From positions 4,650,001 through 4,714,000 of the forward strand of contig NZ_CP159218.1 in assembly GCF_040438885.1 (NCBI RefSeq): a stretch of 64,000 nucleotides of DNA, read 5' to 3'. Below are positions 1 through 7,947 of the stretch, piece by piece. The notes under the pieces were generated by a model. It searched no databases. It had not been told where the DNA came from and saw nothing but the letters and a program-made list of their open reading frames with translations. Origin of the DNA: Nakamurella sp. A5-74. GTDB taxonomy: Bacteria; Actinomycetota; Actinomycetes; Mycobacteriales; Nakamurellaceae. Numbering within the stretch: the first letter of the stretch is position 1; each line of letters opens with the position of its first letter. A program made the translations under genes and the position numbers.

Positions 1-1
1 G

Positions 2-745
2 CTCCGGGCCCGGGACCTCGCGTCCGCCGGCGTGGTCGACCTCGCGACGTGCACCGACCCGGGGATGACGACCACCGCGCTCGGCTCCTGCGAGCGATGG
101 CTGACCGCCCGGGATTCGTGGTCGACGATGGACAGCCAGATCAACAGCGCACCCGCCGTGATCTGTGTGCTGTTCGGGCTCGGCCTGGGTGCCGCCGCCG
201 TCGGTCACGAGCTTGAACGGGGTCTCGGCACGTTCAGCTTCACCCAGTCGATCTCGCCGATCCGTTGGGCAGCAACGCAACTCGGCGTGATCGTGGCCAC
301 GTGTGTCACGGGTGTAGTGGTGCTGGACGGGATCATCCGCACCTTCGTGGACGGGAACCCCCTCGTCGACGGCTCCGGCACCACCAGCCTGTGGCCGCGA
401 CCGCTGCTCATCGTGGCCATGATCTGCCTCGCCTTCGCGCTGAGCATCGTGAGTGGTGGTTCGTCCGGTGGTTTCTGGGGTGGCCTGGGGTTCCTCGTCG
501 TCGGAGGAATCGTCCTGAACCTGTTGACCGGTTCCACCGCAAGCTCGTCGCAGTCGGACGCGCTGACGTGCCCCAGCGACGACGGTGAGTTGTGCGGACG
601 GATCAGCCTGGTGGTGTTCCAATTCCGGGCGCTGTTCGCCGACACAGCGGTTCGCGCCACACCGATCTGGGCGATCTCATTGACCGCCGTCGGTATCGCG
701 GGGCTGTTGGGCGGATTCCTGTTGCTGCGCAGATGGTTTCGCTGA
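2..745 (+). CDS. ABC-2 type permease-like membrane protein (5' end outside window)
   Basis: The reading frame is open to the left edge, so the first visible GTG at 32 is probably internal. About 247 residues are visible. An extracytoplasmic loop with Cys residues is followed by five or so hydrophobic segments. The last ends in the basic tail LLLRRWFR at the stop. The segment with GHELERGLGTFSFTQSISP is typical of ABC-2 exporter permeases, in which a polar stretch follows a membrane helix. The partner ATPase would lie upstream, outside the window. Substrate is unknown. The assignment rests on topology and that motif only. Confidence 0.5.
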   Translation, partial: LRARDLASAGVVDLATCTDPGMTTTALGSCERWLTARDSWSTMDSQINSAPAVICVLFGLGLGAAAVGHELERGLGTFSFTQSISPIRWAATQLGVIVATCVTGVVVLDGIIRTFVDGNPLVDGSGTTSLWPRPLLIVAMICLAFALSIVSGGSSGGFWGGLGFLVVGGIVLNLLTGSTASSSQSDALTCPSDDGELCGRISLVVFQFRALFADTAVRATPIWAISLTAVGIAGLLGGFLLLRRWFR

Positions 746-876
746 GCGTGCCGCACCCGGCAGGGTGGCCCTTCTGCGGATCTCACACGAGAAAGCGCCG
801 ATCTCGGCGCCGTGTCTGCGCCCCCAGCAGTCAGGATGCCGCACGGGCCCCGACCGCGACCCTGGCGGCGGACCGG

Positions 877-1503
877 TCACCCGAGTCGCGCGGTCAACCA
901 GTTCCGGATCGCATCCGCGGCCTCCGGCAGTCCCTTCTTGAGCGAGTGGTCACCCGGAACCACCAACACTCTCGCGCTAGCCGTCTCGCTGGGGCAGCCG
1001 AACGGATCACTCGCGCCCTGGACCACCAGCACCGGCACGGTGACCGGATCGAGCTCGGGTTGCCGGCTGCGTTCGGGCTTGCCCGGCGGGTGCTCCGGGA
1101 AGGCCAGGCACAGCACTCCGGTTGGCACGAGCACCGCCGCGGTCCGGCAGGCGACCCGACTGCCGTACGAGCGCCCACCGGTGATCAGCGCGCCGGGGAA
1201 CCGAGCGCTCAGGTGCTCCACCACCGTGACGAACGACTCGTCGGGAGCACTTCCACGGGGTGGGACCCGCCGTCCCGCAACGACATACGGCGGTTCGACC
1301 AGCGCCGCGACGAGACCTGACTCGCCGGCGATCCGCACCGCCAGTTCGAGATCGGCGGCCCGGATCGATCCCGAGGCCCCGGGCCCCAGCACCATCAGGC
1401 CGCGCACGTCGTCGGCCGGACGACGCAGATGGATCCGGGCCGGACCGTGCGCAGTGTCGAGCTCTTCGACCTCGACCCGGGTGCCGTTCATCGGGTCAGT
1501 CAA
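877..1503 (-). CDS. alpha/beta hydrolase, dienelactone-hydrolase-like
   Basis: The product is 208 residues with no signal peptide. It contains the nucleophile elbow GGRSYGSRVA (Ser about residue 112), a late strand with LVVQGASDPFG carrying the probable acidic residue, and VVPGDHSLKKG with the probable catalytic His near the C-terminus. This order of Ser, Asp and His matches small cytosolic alpha/beta hydrolases of the KANL3/Tex30 type. Substrate cannot be deduced. The 131 bp between this gene's stop and the converging permease gene hold nothing recognisable. Confidence 0.75.
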   Translation of the reverse strand: MTDPMNGTRVEVEELDTAHGPARIHLRRPADDVRGLMVLGPGASGSIRAADLELAVRIAGESGLVAALVEPPYVVAGRRVPPRGSAPDESFVTVVEHLSARFPGALITGGRSYGSRVACRTAAVLVPTGVLCLAFPEHPPGKPERSRQPELDPVTVPVLVVQGASDPFGCPSETASARVLVVPGDHSLKKGLPEAADAIRNWLTARLG

Positions 1504-1533
1504 CCAGCCGGCCGGCAGCCCGGCCAGACCTGA

Positions 1534-1734
1534 TCAATTCACCGCCGCTGTCCGCACCGCTGGACGCTCACGGCGGGAGCCTGCGGTCGCGGCCGACGCA
1601 TGACCGCTGCGCTCGAGCGCCGCCAGCCTGCGTGCGCAGTCCCGCGCCTCGTCCAACCGGTCCGGATCGAGACCGCAGCGCAGCGTGCCGCCCGCGGTGG
1701 GCACGATCCGCAGTCGGGGGCGCTTCCCTTCCAC
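1534..1734 (-). CDS. small hypothetical protein downstream of the arginase-like gene
   Basis: A 66-residue frame starts at GTG 1734 and lies just after the arginase-like gene on the same strand. The frame stays open upstream to the arginase-like stop codon at 1803-1801, and those extra codons also look protein-like (segments FRIRLAIRG and VLPRLEIVEG). Part of it reads LRIVPTAGGTLRCGLDPDRLDEA. No family is recognised. It could be a real small gene with an unusual start, or a former C-terminal extension cut off by the TAG stop. Confidence 0.3.
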   Translation of the reverse strand: MEGKRPRLRIVPTAGGTLRCGLDPDRLDEARDCARRLAALERSGHASAATAGSRRERPAVRTAAVN

Positions 1735-1800
1735 GATCTCCAGCCGAGGTAGGACGCTGAAGACCGCGCGGGCTCCGCGGATCGCCAGGCGTATTCGGAA

Positions 1801-2715
1801 CTAGGCGGGGCGTGGCGCGGCGAACGCCGCCGCAAGGGCGTCGACGAGTCTGGGCACCGCGGTCGGGTCCGATGCGGCGTGTGCCGGATCCAGTTGGCCG
1901 ATGGTGATTCCCCAGCAGTCGGGATGCGGCACCAGTTCAGCGAGAGCTGGTGCGAGCTGCGCGATGGTCGGACCACTGTTGCGCCCGTTGACGTTCTCGG
2001 CGATCGGAGCATCCAGGAAATCCAACACGTCGACGTCGAGGTGGACGAAGAACGGTCCGGGCGGCAGAGCGTCGCGTGCCGCACGAGCGGCCCGCCGCGG
2101 ATCGTCGCAGAGGGTCCGTTGCTCGACCACCGTCACGCCGAGCGTGTCCACCTGGGCTCGCTCCCAGTCGGTGGCCTGGGTGCGGTCGACCCCGAGGTAC
2201 ACCAGATCCGAACTCCGCAGCAACGGAGTCCGACCGCTCACGCCGGCCAGTTCGGGTGCCGATCCCTCGAGATCGAGGACGTGGGCCATGCCCATCCAGC
2301 TCAACGATCCCTCGGCAGTGGAGTGCGGTGTGTTCAGGTCGAGGTGCCGGTCCACATAGATCACCCGCGGGCGCTGGTCGAGGCGGTCCAGGGCGGCACA
2401 CATACCGATCGCGACGGCGCAGCTGCCGCCGATCACGAGGAGCTTCTCGCTGCCGGACAGGACCTGGGATGCGGCTGCGGCCAGCTCCTGTGTCGACGCC
2501 ACCACCTCGCCCAGGTTCTGCGCGTACCTGTTGGTCAGATCCGGAGCCCAGAGCCGCCTGGTGAGGTCGCCGTGGTCGTTCACGTCGCACCCGGCGGCGA
2601 TCAGGGTTTCGACGAGTCCCGCGTCCCGGAGCGCGGCCGGCGCCTGCTCGACCCCGACGCAGTAGGCGCCCGCGCTGGTCGGAACCCCGAGGATGTTGAC
2701 TGTCCGATCGCCCAT
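1801..2715 (-). CDS. arginase/agmatinase-like ureohydrolase family protein
   Basis: The start is ATG 2715, spaced properly from a GGGAG at 2725-2729; GTG 2721 is too close. The product is 304 residues. Ureohydrolases hold two manganese ions with His and Asp ligands in three motifs. Two are visible: DRHLDL (family DAHxD) and HLDVDVLDF (family SxDxDxxDP). The first motif, normally GGDHS, reads GGSCAV here, so the first His ligand and its Asp are replaced. The protein has the fold signatures, but hydrolysis of arginine, agmatine or a guanidino acid is uncertain. It could bind one metal or have a changed substrate. Confidence 0.75.
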   Translation of the reverse strand: MGDRTVNILGVPTSAGAYCVGVEQAPAALRDAGLVETLIAAGCDVNDHGDLTRRLWAPDLTNRYAQNLGEVVASTQELAAAASQVLSGSEKLLVIGGSCAVAIGMCAALDRLDQRPRVIYVDRHLDLNTPHSTAEGSLSWMGMAHVLDLEGSAPELAGVSGRTPLLRSSDLVYLGVDRTQATDWERAQVDTLGVTVVEQRTLCDDPRRAARAARDALPPGPFFVHLDVDVLDFLDAPIAENVNGRNSGPTIAQLAPALAELVPHPDCWGITIGQLDPAHAASDPTAVPRLVDALAAAFAAPRPA

Positions 2716-2758
2716 CGCCACAGACTCCCACGACCAGCACGGGAGCGGACGGGGCGGG

Positions 2759-3266
2759 TCACAGCTCCCGGACGTACAGCCTGAGCACGACGGCGCTCCC
2801 GTCTCGATTGGTGTCGGTGGCGGAGACGAAGTCGTCGAGACGGGAGAACCCGGCCTTCTCCGCGACCCGGATCGACGCCTCGTTCTCCGGCTCGACGCGA
2901 ATGGCCGCGCGGCTGCCCAGAGCGTGATCGCGGATGAACCCGCAGATCAGCGCGACTGCTTCGACGGCAACACCGCTACCGCGCGCCCATGGGTGTACGG
3001 CGTAGCCGATGTTGACGTCGTCGGGCTGCAGGCCGTCGTCGTTGTCCGGATCGGCGTCGACGTAGCCGACCAGCCGATCGCCCCGCCACGCCGAAACCCC
3101 GTTTGCCGGTGCCGATCCGGGCGTTCTCCGCCAGCTCGTCGAAGTGGCGGATCGCGGTGTCGACCGTGCCACGGCCCCCGGTGAACCAGCGGACCGACTG
3201 CTCGTCCTCACCGGCGATGTGGTCGTCGATGTCTGCGTGCGTCAACGGTCTCAGGGTGATCGTCAC
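2759..3266 (-). pseudogene. GNAT N-acetyltransferase, interrupted by a frameshift
   Basis: Two overlapping frames make one GNAT protein. The N-terminal part starts at GTG 3266 (MTITLRPLTHADIDDHIAG) and stays sensible to about position 3090. The C-terminal part, in another frame, runs from WRGDRLVGYVDAD through the acetyl-CoA loop region HPWARGSGVAVEAV and VEPENEASIRVAEKAGF to the stop at 2759. The break lies near the G4 run around 3090-3100 on the minus strand. It is either a true inactivating indel or a base-call error. Intact, it would be about 169 residues, normal for the RimJ/RimL-like family. Confidence 0.75.
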
Positions 3267-3322
3267 GAGCTCAAAGTAGCGAGGCTGCGCAACAGCTGAC
3301 CGGCATTTGCCGCCAGCGTCAT

Positions 3323-3433
3323 GACCGCGAACGTCAACCGCAAACGACCATCACGACTGCGAAGATCAACCCCAAACGACCGTCACGACCGCGAACGTCA
3401 AGCGCAAACGACCGTCACGACCGCGAACGTGCG
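3323..3433. repeat. 32-bp tandem repeat, 3.5 copies
   Basis: Units of exactly 32 bp start at 3323, 3355 and 3387, with a partial fourth at 3419. Each carries the core cgaacgtcaa followed by gcaaacgacc. The array fills most of the gap between the divergent starts side of the GNAT pseudogene and the 3' end of the polymerase gene. Read on the opposite strand, the unit matches 23 of 32 positions of the array at 48544-48671, so both belong to one repeat family. Confidence 0.9.
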
Positions 3434-3437
3434 TTGG

Positions 3438-4562
3438 TCAGGCGAACAGCGGCAGCTGGTCGTCGCTGACGAGGGCGGACGCGCGGCGGGACGGCGCCTG
3501 CCGCGCCGCGAGGGTGAAGGTGACCCTGGCCCGCAGCACCGGTTCCCGGCGCCCGTCGAGCAGACCGGACAGCAGCAGCTCGGCGGCATCGAGCAGCTGT
3601 TCGTGGTCGGCGGTCGGGGCGGGCAACTGGACCCGGGAGCCGTCCGTGCCGCGGTCGGGATCGGTCAGCAGCACCTCGACGCGGGAGACATCGCGACCCC
3701 GCTCGTCGATCCGGGCCAGCGCGGACGATCCGGCGGCCCGCAGGAACTCCCGGACCACCGCCGGGTCGCCGGAGACCGGCACCACGGTGCGCTCACCGCT
3801 GATCTGCCGGCCGGGGGTGGGCGTGGTGACGGCGGCGTCGTCGGTACCGAGCGCGATCGACACCAGGCGTCTGGCCATCGCCAGCCCGACGACGGTGGCC
3901 AGCTCGTCGACCCCCCGGTCGTCGAGATCGCGCACCCGGTGGATCCCGATGGCGCACAACCGTTCCCGGGTGACGGGCCCGACACCCCAGACGTCCGCCA
4001 GGTGCAGGGCGTCGCGCATCGACTGCTCTGCCCCGGCGTCGACGAGGAGCACCCCGTCCGGTTTCGCCCGGCGACTGGCGAGCTTCGCGATCAGCTTGGT
4101 GCGGCCGATGCCGATGCTCAACGGGAGGCCGAGTTCGCTCCGGGCCCGGCGCCGGAGCTCCCGGGCGGTGGCCAGCGGATCGCGGTCGCCGACGTCCAGG
4201 AACGCCTCCTCCAGCGAACCCGGCTGGATCGCGGTCGCATAGTCGCGGAAGAGCGTGAAGACCTGCGCGGACGCCCGGTGGTACTCCTGCGCCCGCATCG
4301 GGACGATGTGCAGGTGTGAGCACAGCCGCCTCGCCTCGGCCACCCGCATCGCACCGTGGATCCCGTACGCCCTGGCCGGATAGTTCGCGCTGGCGATCAC
4401 GCCCGTCGTCGGGTCGGTGACGACGGCGAACGGCGCATCGGCGAACTGCGGATGGTCGCGCAGCTCGACGGAGGCGAAGAAGGCATCGACGTCGGCATGC
4501 AGGATCCGCCGCACGGTCTCCGCCTCGAGAAGCGGTGATTCGATCATTTGTTCGACTGCCAT
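3438..4562 (-). CDS. dinB: Y-family DNA polymerase, DinB / Pol IV type
   Basis: This translesion polymerase has 374 residues from ATG 4562; GTG 4577 and ATG 4547 are alternatives. The first catalytic motif is ILHADVDAFFASVE. The nucleotide-contact segment EYHRASAQVF, the helix-hairpin region with LADVWGVGPVTRERL, and the little-finger domain follow. The protein ends in DQLPLFA, where QLPLF fits the sliding-clamp binding motif. The palm motif usually written S-[LI]-D-E-A reads SLEEAFLDV, so one catalytic Asp is a Glu. It may thus belong to a divergent DinB subgroup. No SOS box was identified. Confidence 0.9.
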   Translation of the reverse strand: MAVEQMIESPLLEAETVRRILHADVDAFFASVELRDHPQFADAPFAVVTDPTTGVIASANYPARAYGIHGAMRVAEARRLCSHLHIVPMRAQEYHRASAQVFTLFRDYATAIQPGSLEEAFLDVGDRDPLATARELRRRARSELGLPLSIGIGRTKLIAKLASRRAKPDGVLLVDAGAEQSMRDALHLADVWGVGPVTRERLCAIGIHRVRDLDDRGVDELATVVGLAMARRLVSIALGTDDAAVTTPTPGRQISGERTVVPVSGDPAVVREFLRAAGSSALARIDERGRDVSRVEVLLTDPDRGTDGSRVQLPAPTADHEQLLDAAELLLSGLLDGRREPVLRARVTFTLAARQAPSRRASALVSDDQLPLFA

Positions 4563-4663
4563 GAGGACAGTGTGCACGATGGCTGTGACAGTGGTCGGCT
4601 TGCCGCTGACCGAGTCACTGACGGAGGAAGGTGACCAGATCTGGACCGGAGTCGGGTTCGGAT

Positions 4664-4790
4664 GGGATCTCGTCGCGCTCCTTCGTCGCTTGCTCGATCA
4701 CCGCAGAATCGCGCTCCTTCGTCGCTTGCGAGACCACCGCAGAATCAAGGTCCTTCGTCGCTTGCCTCGATCACCGGAGAATCGCCCTGG
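4664..4790. repeat. REP-like repeats, three degenerate copies
   Basis: The segment carries three copies of a unit with the core ctccttcgtcgcttg followed by gatcaccgcagaatc or a variant. The unit matches in inverse orientation the 34-bp tandem unit at 15712-15983 and related elements at 5761, 16003, 25766, 53890 and 57559. The copies fill the gap between the polymerase start and the epimerase gene. No coding potential is claimed for the frames running through it. Confidence 0.8.
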
Positions 4791-4863
4791 CACCTTCAGG
4801 CTTGCCGGTCCGGGTCCGTGGGTACCCGTCGATAGGCTCGCAACCCCCGAACAAGGATGGTTC

Positions 4864-5742
4864 ATGAAGATTCTCGTCACCGGCGCGCACGGCAAGGTCG
4901 GACGCGCGACCACCCAGGCACTCCAGGCCGCCGGTCACGAAGTGATCGCCACCGATCTGGGCAGGCCCAGCTTCGACCGGAAGCCCGACGGTGCCCCGGA
5001 CTACGTGCAGGCCGACCTCACCGATGCCGGCGAGGCCTATGCGGTGGTCCGCGGGATGGATGCTGTCGTGCACGCTGCGGCGATCCCGGAACCCACCCAG
5101 AATCCGCCGCACGTGGTGTTCCGGACCAACATCATGGCCACCTTCAACGTGCTGGAGGCTGCGGTCCGGTTCGGGGTGAAGCGGTTCGTCAACATCTCCA
5201 GCGAGACGGTGCCCGGCTTCTTCTTCCCCGAGCGGCCGTTCCTGCCCGAGTACGCCCCGGTCGACGAGGAGCATCCGATCCGTCCGCAGGATCCGTATGC
5301 GCTGACCAAGCGGTTCGGCGAGGAGTTGATGGACGCCGCCGTCCAGCGATCCGACATCCGGGCGATCTCCATCCGTCCGTGCTGGGTGCAGACGGAGGAC
5401 AACTACGCGCAGAACCTCGGCCCGCAGGTCCGCGACGCCTCGGTGCTCAGCCCCAATTTGTGGAGCTACATCGACGCCCTCGACCTGGCCGATGCGATCG
5501 TGCTCGCCGCCGAGAGCGAGTTGCCCGGCCACGAGGTGTTCTACATCGCCTCGCCGGACAACGTCGGCGGTCGCGACTTCGCCGAGATCCTGCACCAGTA
5601 CTACGGCGACAAGATCGAGTTGCGCGAGCTGGACCGCCCGGACTCCTCGGGCATCACCAGCCGCAAGGCGATGCGGATGCTCGGCTGGGCCCCGAAGCGG
5701 TCCTGGCGCGACTACCTGGACGAGCAGGGCAACCCGCGCTGA
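4864..5742 (+). CDS. NAD(P)-dependent epimerase/dehydratase (extended SDR)
   Basis: ATG 4864 follows an AAGGA site seven bases upstream; the longer frame from 4417 runs through repeats and is rejected. The 292-residue product starts with the Rossmann motif VTGAHGKVGRA. It has DAVVHAAAIPEP typical of nucleotide-sugar epimerases, the catalytic YALTK (YxxxK) at about residue 153, and an SDR substrate domain ending in MRMLGWAPKRSW. Such proteins act on sugar nucleotides or uronates, and the exact substrate is open. The gene stands alone between repeats and a converging oxidoreductase gene. Confidence 0.85.
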   Translation: MKILVTGAHGKVGRATTQALQAAGHEVIATDLGRPSFDRKPDGAPDYVQADLTDAGEAYAVVRGMDAVVHAAAIPEPTQNPPHVVFRTNIMATFNVLEAAVRFGVKRFVNISSETVPGFFFPERPFLPEYAPVDEEHPIRPQDPYALTKRFGEELMDAAVQRSDIRAISIRPCWVQTEDNYAQNLGPQVRDASVLSPNLWSYIDALDLADAIVLAAESELPGHEVFYIASPDNVGGRDFAEILHQYYGDKIELRELDRPDSSGITSRKAMRMLGWAPKRSWRDYLDEQGNPR

Positions 5743-5756
5743 CGGCAGTCGACACA

Positions 5757-5794
5757 GGGCGGGATCTCGACTCGCTGCGCTCGCTCGATCAGCA
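5757..5794. repeat. REP-like element between convergent genes
   Basis: One copy of the dispersed element (gggatctcgactcgctgcg, then ctcgctcgatcagc) lies between the 3' ends of the epimerase gene and the oxidoreductase gene. This position is typical of bacterial REP elements that act as terminators or mRNA ends. Confidence 0.65.
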
Positions 5795-7207
5795 TCACTG
5801 CCGGGACACCCACCGGCGCCGCAGCCGGAGCAGCAGCCCGGTGAGGCGGCGTGCGGGTGGCACCCCCAGCCGGGAGCGGTAGTCGGCGACGGCCGCGTTC
5901 CAGGCGCCGTCCGAAAAGGTCGGATACGGGTGTGTCACGCCGGCGAGGTCGCCGGTGGTGAGCCGCTGGGACACCGCAACGGCGAGTTCGCCGATCGTCT
6001 CGCCGGCGCGCGGACCGACGACGGTCGCGCCGATGATCCGACCCCGTCGGCCGATCGCCAGTCGGCTGAAGCCGATCACCTCGGCCTCAGCGACCGCCCT
6101 GTCCAGTTCGTCATGGCGTACCTGGACGGTGCTGGCTCCCGCGGTCGGCACGCCGACGGCGGCCACCTCGGGCCGGGTGAACGTCACCCGCGGCTCTCCG
6201 TCGGTCCGCACCGACCGCAGTGGTCCGAGCAGCGCGTTGACCGCCGCGATCGTGCCGTGCACCCCGGCGGTGTGGGTGAACAACGGGGTACCGGTGACGT
6301 CGCCGGCCGCCCAGACGCGCGGCGCGGTGGTCCGCAGATGACCGTCCACCCGAATCCAGCCGGCACCGTCGACCTCGACACCGATCGCCTCGAGTCCGAG
6401 GCCCACCGTCCGTGGTCGCCGGCCGGCCAGCACCAGCAGCCGGTCGAACTCGACCCCTCCACCGGTATGAGCGACGACGCCGGGGCGCACGCGCTCGATA
6501 CGGGCGCTCGTGATCACCTGGACACCGTCGGCTCGCAGCACGTCCCGGATCACTGCCGAGGCGTCGGGATCCTCCGCGGGCAGCACCCGGTCGGCGGTCT
6601 CCAACAGCGTCACTCGCGACCCCAACCGGGCGAACGCCTGGCCCAGTTCGCATCCGCTGCTGCCGGCGCCGATCACCACCAGCCGCTCCGGTAGCTCCTC
6701 GAGATCCCACACGGTGTCGGTGGTGAGCGGCGAGACCTCGGCCAGGCCCGGGACGGCCGGCACCGCCGGCTCCGATCCGGTCGCGACCAACGCCTGCCGG
6801 AACCGCACCCCGGCGCCGCCGACCGTCAACCGACCCGGTCCGGTGAAGCGTGCCCGTCCCGGGAGCACCGTCACCCCCACAGCTTCCAACGCCTCGGCCG
6901 AGTCGTCCGGCGCGATCGTCTCGATGGCGGAGCGGACATGGGCCATCACCCGAGGGAAGTCGACCCTGATCGACCCGACGTCGACACCGAACCGGACGGC
7001 AGCCCGCGCCTCGGCCACGGAGGCCGCCGCCGACTGCAACGCTTTCGACGGCACGCATCCCGTCCAGAGACAGTCACCGCCGGTCCGCGCACTCTCGATC
7101 AACACCACCCGCGCACCGAGGCCGGCGGCGGTCTTCGCGGCAAGCAGACCCGCAGTTCCGCCGCCGATCACGGCCAGATCCCAGATTCGGTCTGCAGAAG
7201 CCACCAT
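5795..7207 (-). CDS. FAD-dependent pyridine nucleotide-disulfide oxidoreductase (mercuric reductase / lipoamide dehydrogenase-like)
   Basis: ATG 7207 is preceded by GAGAGGAC; the longer start at 7249 has no such site. The product is 470 residues. It has the FAD motif VIGGGTAGLLAA, the redox pair GGDCLWTGCVPSKA (Cys46 and Cys51), the NAD(P) motif VIGAGSSGCELG and the second FAD motif WAAGDVTG. The dimerisation domain carries HPYPTFSDG where classical enzymes have an HPT-S-E motif, and no C-terminal MerA cysteine pair is present, so mercury reduction is unlikely. It faces the methyltransferase / radical SAM / CDP-alcohol transferase operon and may supply electrons or a thiol to it (inference). 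Confidence 0.85.
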   Translation of the reverse strand: MVASADRIWDLAVIGGGTAGLLAAKTAAGLGARVVLIESARTGGDCLWTGCVPSKALQSAAASVAEARAAVRFGVDVGSIRVDFPRVMAHVRSAIETIAPDDSAEALEAVGVTVLPGRARFTGPGRLTVGGAGVRFRQALVATGSEPAVPAVPGLAEVSPLTTDTVWDLEELPERLVVIGAGSSGCELGQAFARLGSRVTLLETADRVLPAEDPDASAVIRDVLRADGVQVITSARIERVRPGVVAHTGGGVEFDRLLVLAGRRPRTVGLGLEAIGVEVDGAGWIRVDGHLRTTAPRVWAAGDVTGTPLFTHTAGVHGTIAAVNALLGPLRSVRTDGEPRVTFTRPEVAAVGVPTAGASTVQVRHDELDRAVAEAEVIGFSRLAIGRRGRIIGATVVGPRAGETIGELAVAVSQRLTTGDLAGVTHPYPTFSDGAWNAAVADYRSRLGVPPARRLTGLLLRLRRRWVSRQ

Positions 7208-7305
7208 CGACTGTCCTCTCGGGCGTGCGGGTCGGTACGCAGATCGCACCCGTAGCTGCGACCGTACGGTGACAGCATCATCCGTGAGCCGGAGGGAGTC
7301 CGATC

Positions 7306-7920
7306 GTGGCGCGCTACACCGTCATCGCACCGCTCTACGACCTGTTGTCCGCGGAACCGGTCTACCGCGCCGGACGACGAGCAGCGATCGCCGACCTCGG
7401 GCTGTCATCCGGGATGCGGGTCCTGGATCTCGGCTGCGGAACCGGCCTGAACCTGCCGCTGCTGCAGGCCGCGGTCGGCGACACCGGCACGGTCGTCGGT
7501 GTCGATCGGTCGGCATCGATGATCGCGGTCGCCACCGCCAAGATCGCCCGGAACCGTTGGCAGAACGTGCATCTGGTGGTCGGTGACGCTGCCGTCGTGG
7601 ATCGGGCACTCGGGAACGAGCCACCGTTCGACGCACTGATCAGCTCGTACGTGCTGTCGCTGATTCCCGCCTGGCCGGACGTCTGGCGGGCGGCCACCTC
7701 ACTGGTCCGGCAGGGCGGCCGGGTCAGCGTGGTCGACATGCAGCTGCCGACCGGTCGGGCCAGGATCTTCTCGCCGCTGGCACGGCTCGCCTGCCGGGTC
7801 GGCGGATCCGACATCACCGCCCGACCGTTCACCGTCGTGGACAGGACTGCGCGGGACGTCATCGCCCGCAGCCTGCGCGGTGGTCACGTGCAGGTCCGCA
7901 CCGGCTCGCTGCGCCCCTGA
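7306..7920 (+). CDS. class I SAM-dependent methyltransferase
   Basis: GTG 7306 follows GGAGGGAG. The product is 204 residues. Motif I VLDLGCGTGLNLPLL spans about residues 39-53, acidic post-I VVGVDRSASM follows, and VVGDAAVV and SSYVLSLIP occupy later positions of the UbiE/PhEMT-like fold. Family members methylate small lipids, quinones or phospholipid head groups. It is first in a tight operon with a radical SAM protein (27 bp gap) and a CDP-alcohol phosphatidyltransferase, which favours a lipid substrate. Confidence 0.8.
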   Translation: MARYTVIAPLYDLLSAEPVYRAGRRAAIADLGLSSGMRVLDLGCGTGLNLPLLQAAVGDTGTVVGVDRSASMIAVATAKIARNRWQNVHLVVGDAAVVDRALGNEPPFDALISSYVLSLIPAWPDVWRAATSLVRQGGRVSVVDMQLPTGRARIFSPLARLACRVGGSDITARPFTVVDRTARDVIARSLRGGHVQVRTGSLRP

Positions 7921-7947
7921 AGCGCCTCCTGCGCCTACCGTGGGGCG

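Noticed and set aside
592-1603. Plus-strand frames over the alpha/beta hydrolase
   Set aside because: They are antisense to a gene with clear hydrolase motifs and show Arg/Pro/Ser-rich composition.
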